Source: an uncultured bacterium (GTDB lineage Bacteria; Armatimonadota; UBA5829; DSUL01). From it: a stretch of DNA of 8,148 bases. The notes below the pieces were generated by a model that saw nothing but the letters and a program-made list of their open reading frames with translations, was not told the origin of the DNA and ran no database searches. Location of the stretch: NCBI GenBank assembly GCA_937967775.1, contig CALCJH010000159.1, positions 1-8,148 on the forward strand. Direction: 5' to 3'. Made by a program: the position numbers and the translations under genes. This document shows, piece after piece, positions 5,935-8,148 of this stretch. Numbering within the stretch: the stretch's first letter is position 1; each line of letters opens with the position of its first letter.

Positions 5935-5941
5935 CGCCTGA

Positions 5942-5970
5942 GGCCTGATGCTTGAAGCCGGCGTCAGGCC
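5942..5970 (+). promoter_or_regulatory. hairpin between nrnA and nadA that abuts the upstream nadA ATG
   Basis: GGCCTGATGC (5942-5951) pairs with GCGTCAGGCC (5961-5970) as a 10-bp stem with one T-G wobble and a 9-nt loop. It ends on the base before ATG 5971, so it would bury the usual ribosome-binding position. No T-run follows, so intrinsic termination is unlikely. Either it controls nadA translation, processes the transcript, or shows that nadA really starts downstream. Confidence 0.5.
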
Positions 5971-7167
5971 ATGTCACAATCGTTTCGGAAGAATCAAGTT
6001 CCGGTCAAGGACTCCTGCCAGGAAGTCCGGAGAGCCGGACAGGGAGACAGCCGGTTGGCCACTGCACTGATCCAGCAGATCTTGCCCGAAGAGTACGGCG
6101 CGCTGACGCCGGAGGAAGCGGACCGGCGCATCGCGTCGGCACGCGAGCGGCTCGGGGACTGTGTGGTCATACTGGGTCATCATTATCAGCGCGACGAGAT
6201 CATCAAGTTCGCGGACTACACCGGAGACTCCTATAAGCTCTGCCTGCATGCAGCGTCGCACCCCGAGGCGGATTTCATCGTCTTCTGCGGCGTGCATTTT
6301 ATGGCCGAAAGCGCGGTCATCCTGGGCGCCGCGCATCAGAGGGTGATCCTGCCGAACCTCTCGGCGGGATGCTCGATGGCGGACATGGCCACCCGCACCC
6401 AAGTGGAGGACCTCTGGGAGGAGCTAAGCGCCCTGACCGACGAGCGCATCATCCCCGTCACCTATATGAACTCCTCGGCGGCCATCAAAAGCTTCTGCGG
6501 GGAGCACGGCGGAGCGGTCTGTACGTCTTCGAACTGCGAGGCGATCTTCCGGTGGGCTCTGGAGGAGGGCGACAAGATCGCCTTCTTCCCGGACGAGCAT
6601 CTGGGACGCAACACGGCCCTGCACATGGGCTTCCGCGACGAGGATATGGCTCTCTGGGATCCCACCATCCCGCCCGAAATGAACGACAGGGAGGGGCTGC
6701 GCCGGGCAAAGATCGTACTCTGGAAGGGGTTCTGCTCCGTCCACGCCCGGTTCAGTGTGGAGCAGATCCAGAGAGCGCGGCGGGACTTTCCGGGGATCCG
6801 GGTGATCGTGCACCCCGAGTGCCGCAGAGAAGTGGTGGAAGCGGCGGACGGTTTCGGATCCACGGAGTATATCTCCCGCGTCATCCGGGAGTCCGAGCCA
6901 GGCAGCCAGTGGGCTGTGGGGACGGAGATCAATCTGGTCAGCCGCCTGGCGAAGGAGCTTCCCGACCGTCTGATCTTCTGCCTGGACCCCATCGTCTGCC
7001 CTTGCTCCACGATGTACCGGATCGAGCCCAGGTACCTCTGCTGGGCGCTGGAGAATCTTGCGGAAGGCCGGGTGGTCAACGAGATCACGGTTCCGGAGCG
7101 GGATGTGCGCTACGCAAAGGCCGCGCTGGACCGTATGATGGAGATCACCGCAGCGGCCCGCGTGTAA
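5971..7167 (+). CDS. nadA: quinolinate synthase A (NadA), [4Fe-4S] enzyme
   Basis: Cytosolic iron-sulfur enzyme that condenses iminoaspartate with dihydroxyacetone phosphate to quinolinate in de novo NAD synthesis. Motifs in order: GHHYQRDE (69-76), FCGVHFMAE (105-113), SAGCSMAD (131-138, cluster ligand C134), VTYMNSSA (163-170), CTSSN (184-188), FPDEHLG (206-212), KGFCSVH (252-258, probable ligand C255), HPEC (281-284), GTE (317-319) and CPC (343-345, third ligand C343 or C345). The 398-residue length belongs to the long-form NadA group. The start is uncertain. ATG 5971 has no clear ribosome site and abuts a hairpin. TTG 6055 has AGGGAG 8 nt upstream and would remove 28 unconserved residues. 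I give the longer form as the outer bound. No nadB or nadC is in the window, so the iminoaspartate source and the next step lie elsewhere. Confidence 0.96.
   Translation: MSQSFRKNQVPVKDSCQEVRRAGQGDSRLATALIQQILPEEYGALTPEEADRRIASARERLGDCVVILGHHYQRDEIIKFADYTGDSYKLCLHAASHPEADFIVFCGVHFMAESAVILGAAHQRVILPNLSAGCSMADMATRTQVEDLWEELSALTDERIIPVTYMNSSAAIKSFCGEHGGAVCTSSNCEAIFRWALEEGDKIAFFPDEHLGRNTALHMGFRDEDMALWDPTIPPEMNDREGLRRAKIVLWKGFCSVHARFSVEQIQRARRDFPGIRVIVHPECRREVVEAADGFGSTEYISRVIRESEPGSQWAVGTEINLVSRLAKELPDRLIFCLDPIVCPCSTMYRIEPRYLCWALENLAEGRVVNEITVPERDVRYAKAALDRMMEITAAARV
6041..6057 (+). promoter_or_regulatory. alternative nadA ribosome site and TTG start
   Basis: AGGGAG at 6041-6046 lies 8 nt before an in-frame TTG at 6055, giving a 370-residue NadA that starts just before the conserved LPEEYGAL-type segment. 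This is better ribosome-site evidence than at ATG 5971. Confidence 0.45.
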
Positions 7168-7250
7168 CGGCAATAGTTCCCCCTTCTCCTCCTTCACTCA
7201 TCAGCCTGGGCTGCCGCTCGTTCCCGTGATACGATAATGCGGGAGGAGCG

Positions 7251-7970
7251 ATGGACGTTTATTCCAACAAACGGCCGGACACGTCACGCCTGCGGCGTCT
7301 GCTCCTGGCGCTGGGAGGGCCAGATCCGCTGGCATCGGCCTCTGCTGAGAGCGAGATACGGGCACTCGGGCCTGATATTCTTCCCGAAATCGAGGACATC
7401 CTTGTCACCACCGTGACCGGCGTGGACGATGCCGTCCGTTCCATAGCCAAGGCGATCGTGGGCTCCGGGGTCATCGCGTCGGCCTTCGAGACAGTCCGGC
7501 GCAATCCGCAATACTGGATCCCTGCAGCGGCCCTGGCGCTGGGAGCGGCGCTCGCCGTGTTCGTTTTGACGGCGAAAGCTACGGGCAATCAGCGAAGACT
7601 TCGGCGCGGGATCGCTCTGGCCCTCCGGGCAGTGGACGGCCCTCCCGGAATCTTGATCCTGCTGAACATGGCGCGCAACGGGCAGTTGGACGACACCGGG
7701 GCGGAGACGTTGGTCAACCTTCTGCGGCGCATCCATCCTTCGACCATACCGTCTGACAACCTGACGCAGGCGGGTCTTGGCGCCGCGCTCGTCTTCCCCC
7801 ATCACGAACTGCGGATGGAGTGTCTGAGAGTGGTAGCCGCAGCAGGTTATTCGCCGGTGGCGAATACTGTGTACAAGCTCGCCACGATGAAAGCCACCAC
7901 CACGGAGGAGATCCTGGAGCGGGACGAAGCCCGCAGGGTCTACACGCAGATCACCGGCAAAGAAACGTAA
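7251..7970 (+). CDS. unrecognised single-pass membrane protein with helical-repeat-like flanks
   Basis: A 239-residue protein I do not recognise. The reading frame is well supported by GGGAGGAG just upstream of the ATG. Residues 1-85 are helical and mildly charged. The stretch ASAESEIRALGPDILPEIEDIL (29-50) resembles one HEAT-like helix pair. A clear hydrophobic segment of about 20 residues, starting WIPAAALALGAALAVF and ending LTA (89-108), follows RRNPQY and precedes KATGNQRRLRRG. The positive residues on both sides leave topology unclear, though the strong RRLRR cluster suggests the C-terminal side is cytosolic. The C-terminal part has further helix pairs (121-158, 172-200, 203-236), the last with ELRMECLRVVAAAGY (186-200). 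No catalytic motif, signal peptidase site or Cys pair is seen. It starts 83 bp after nadA and may be cotranscribed. A scaffold-like role is only a guess from the helical repeats. Confidence 0.8.
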   Translation: MDVYSNKRPDTSRLRRLLLALGGPDPLASASAESEIRALGPDILPEIEDILVTTVTGVDDAVRSIAKAIVGSGVIASAFETVRRNPQYWIPAAALALGAALAVFVLTAKATGNQRRLRRGIALALRAVDGPPGILILLNMARNGQLDDTGAETLVNLLRRIHPSTIPSDNLTQAGLGAALVFPHHELRMECLRVVAAAGYSPVANTVYKLATMKATTTEEILERDEARRVYTQITGKET

Positions 7971-8051
7971 ACGTGGAGCGGATAACCCGGGCAGCAGGAA
8001 CCTACCGCGTCGGGAGACGTCAACTTTCTTGAGCTTGTGGCAAGCCGGGTC

Positions 8052-8080
8052 TTGAAATTCCCGCCGGAATACGGTAATAC
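8052..8080 (+). promoter_or_regulatory. candidate promoter for tRNA-Ser
   Basis: TTGAAA (8052-8057, five of six consensus matches) is followed by a 17-nt spacer and TAATAC (8075-8080). Transcription would begin near 8087, about 23 nt before the tRNA. The -10 is weak and GGTAAT two bases earlier is an alternative with a 15-nt spacer. The rest of the 139-bp gap from 7971 holds nothing else I can support. Confidence 0.45.
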
Positions 8081-8085
8081 ATATT

Positions 8086-8097
8086 GGCCGATCGGCC
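8086..8097. repeat. 12-nt perfect palindrome at the predicted tRNA-Ser transcription start
   Basis: GGCCGATCGGCC is fully self-complementary and lies between the promoter candidate and the tRNA. It could be a regulator site, a leader hairpin used in 5' processing, or a restriction-like chance palindrome. Confidence 0.4.
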
Positions 8098-8109
8098 CGG
8101 CTGCAGCGT

Positions 8110-8148
8110 GGAGAGGTGGCTGAGTGGTCGAAAGCGGCGGTTTGCTAA
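8110..8148 (+). tRNA. tRNA-Ser (anticodon GCU), 5' part, cut by the window edge
   Basis: The 39 bases fit the start of a class II serine tRNA. They give acceptor strand GGAGAGG (8110-8116), T8-G9, a 3-bp D-stem GCT/AGC (8119-8121 with 8133-8135) around a loop containing the invariant GG (8126-8127), the 5' anticodon stem strand GCGGT (8137-8141), and loop TTGCTAA (8142-8148) with U33 and anticodon GCT at 8144-8146. This tRNA reads AGC and AGU codons. The 3' stem strands, the long variable arm and the T-arm lie beyond the window. Confidence 0.93.

Noticed and set aside
6369..7229. Second plus-strand frame of 286 codons inside nadA
   Set aside because: Gly/Arg/Pro-rich out-of-frame translation of nadA; nadA motifs are intact in the other frame.
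7227..7238. Extended -10-like TGATACGATAAT before the membrane-protein gene
   Set aside because: No -35 partner, and transcription would start on top of the ribosome site at 7241-7248, so a promoter here is unlikely.

Overview
The window is a compact, GC-rich (roughly 60% by eye) stretch of an ordinary bacterial chromosome. It looks like a non-model bacterium: an ECF sigma factor, a DHH phosphoesterase, a long-form quinolinate synthase and a TDP-sugar module are packed with short gaps and strong Shine-Dalgarno sequences. The lineage cannot be fixed from sequence alone. Armatimonadota or a neighbouring phylum is only a guess. I see no transposase, phage gene, CRISPR array or other sign of recent transfer.

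Left half (1-3943), all on the minus strand, read right to left: def (peptide deformylase), then fba (class II fructose-bisphosphate aldolase) 90 bp later, then a perfect 15-bp hairpin that probably ends that transcript. Next comes a candidate promoter with two short perfect palindromes. These lead into an RmlC-like cupin epimerase, rmlB (dTDP-glucose 4,6-dehydratase), and a GmhB-type HAD phosphatase that runs off the left edge. The last three look like a sugar-nucleotide operon for surface polysaccharide. rmlB and gmhB are joined with no gap: the TAA stop is followed at once by an in-frame GTG.

Centre (3944-4243): a 300-bp divergent intergenic region between def and the sigma-factor operon. 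It holds a plausible def promoter overlapped by a small inverted repeat.

Right half (4244-8148), all on the plus strand: an ECF-type sigma factor with a Cys-x2-Cys-x5-Cys cluster in its inter-domain linker; a DHH/DHHA1 NrnA-like phosphoesterase that overlaps the sigma gene by 4 bp (GTGA); nadA (quinolinate synthase, first committed steps of NAD synthesis); an unrecognised single-pass membrane protein with helical-repeat-like flanks; and finally the 5' half of a tRNA-Ser(GCU) gene preceded by a good promoter candidate and a 12-nt palindrome.

Most genes are housekeeping. The points most worth a second look are the translationally coupled sigma factor and nanoRNase-type gene with no visible anti-sigma factor, the Cys cluster in the sigma linker, the hairpin that abuts the upstream nadA start codon (with a better-looking TTG start downstream), the palindromes around the RmlC-like start, and the uncharacterised membrane protein. 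I do not see convincing evidence of a wholly new multi-gene system.
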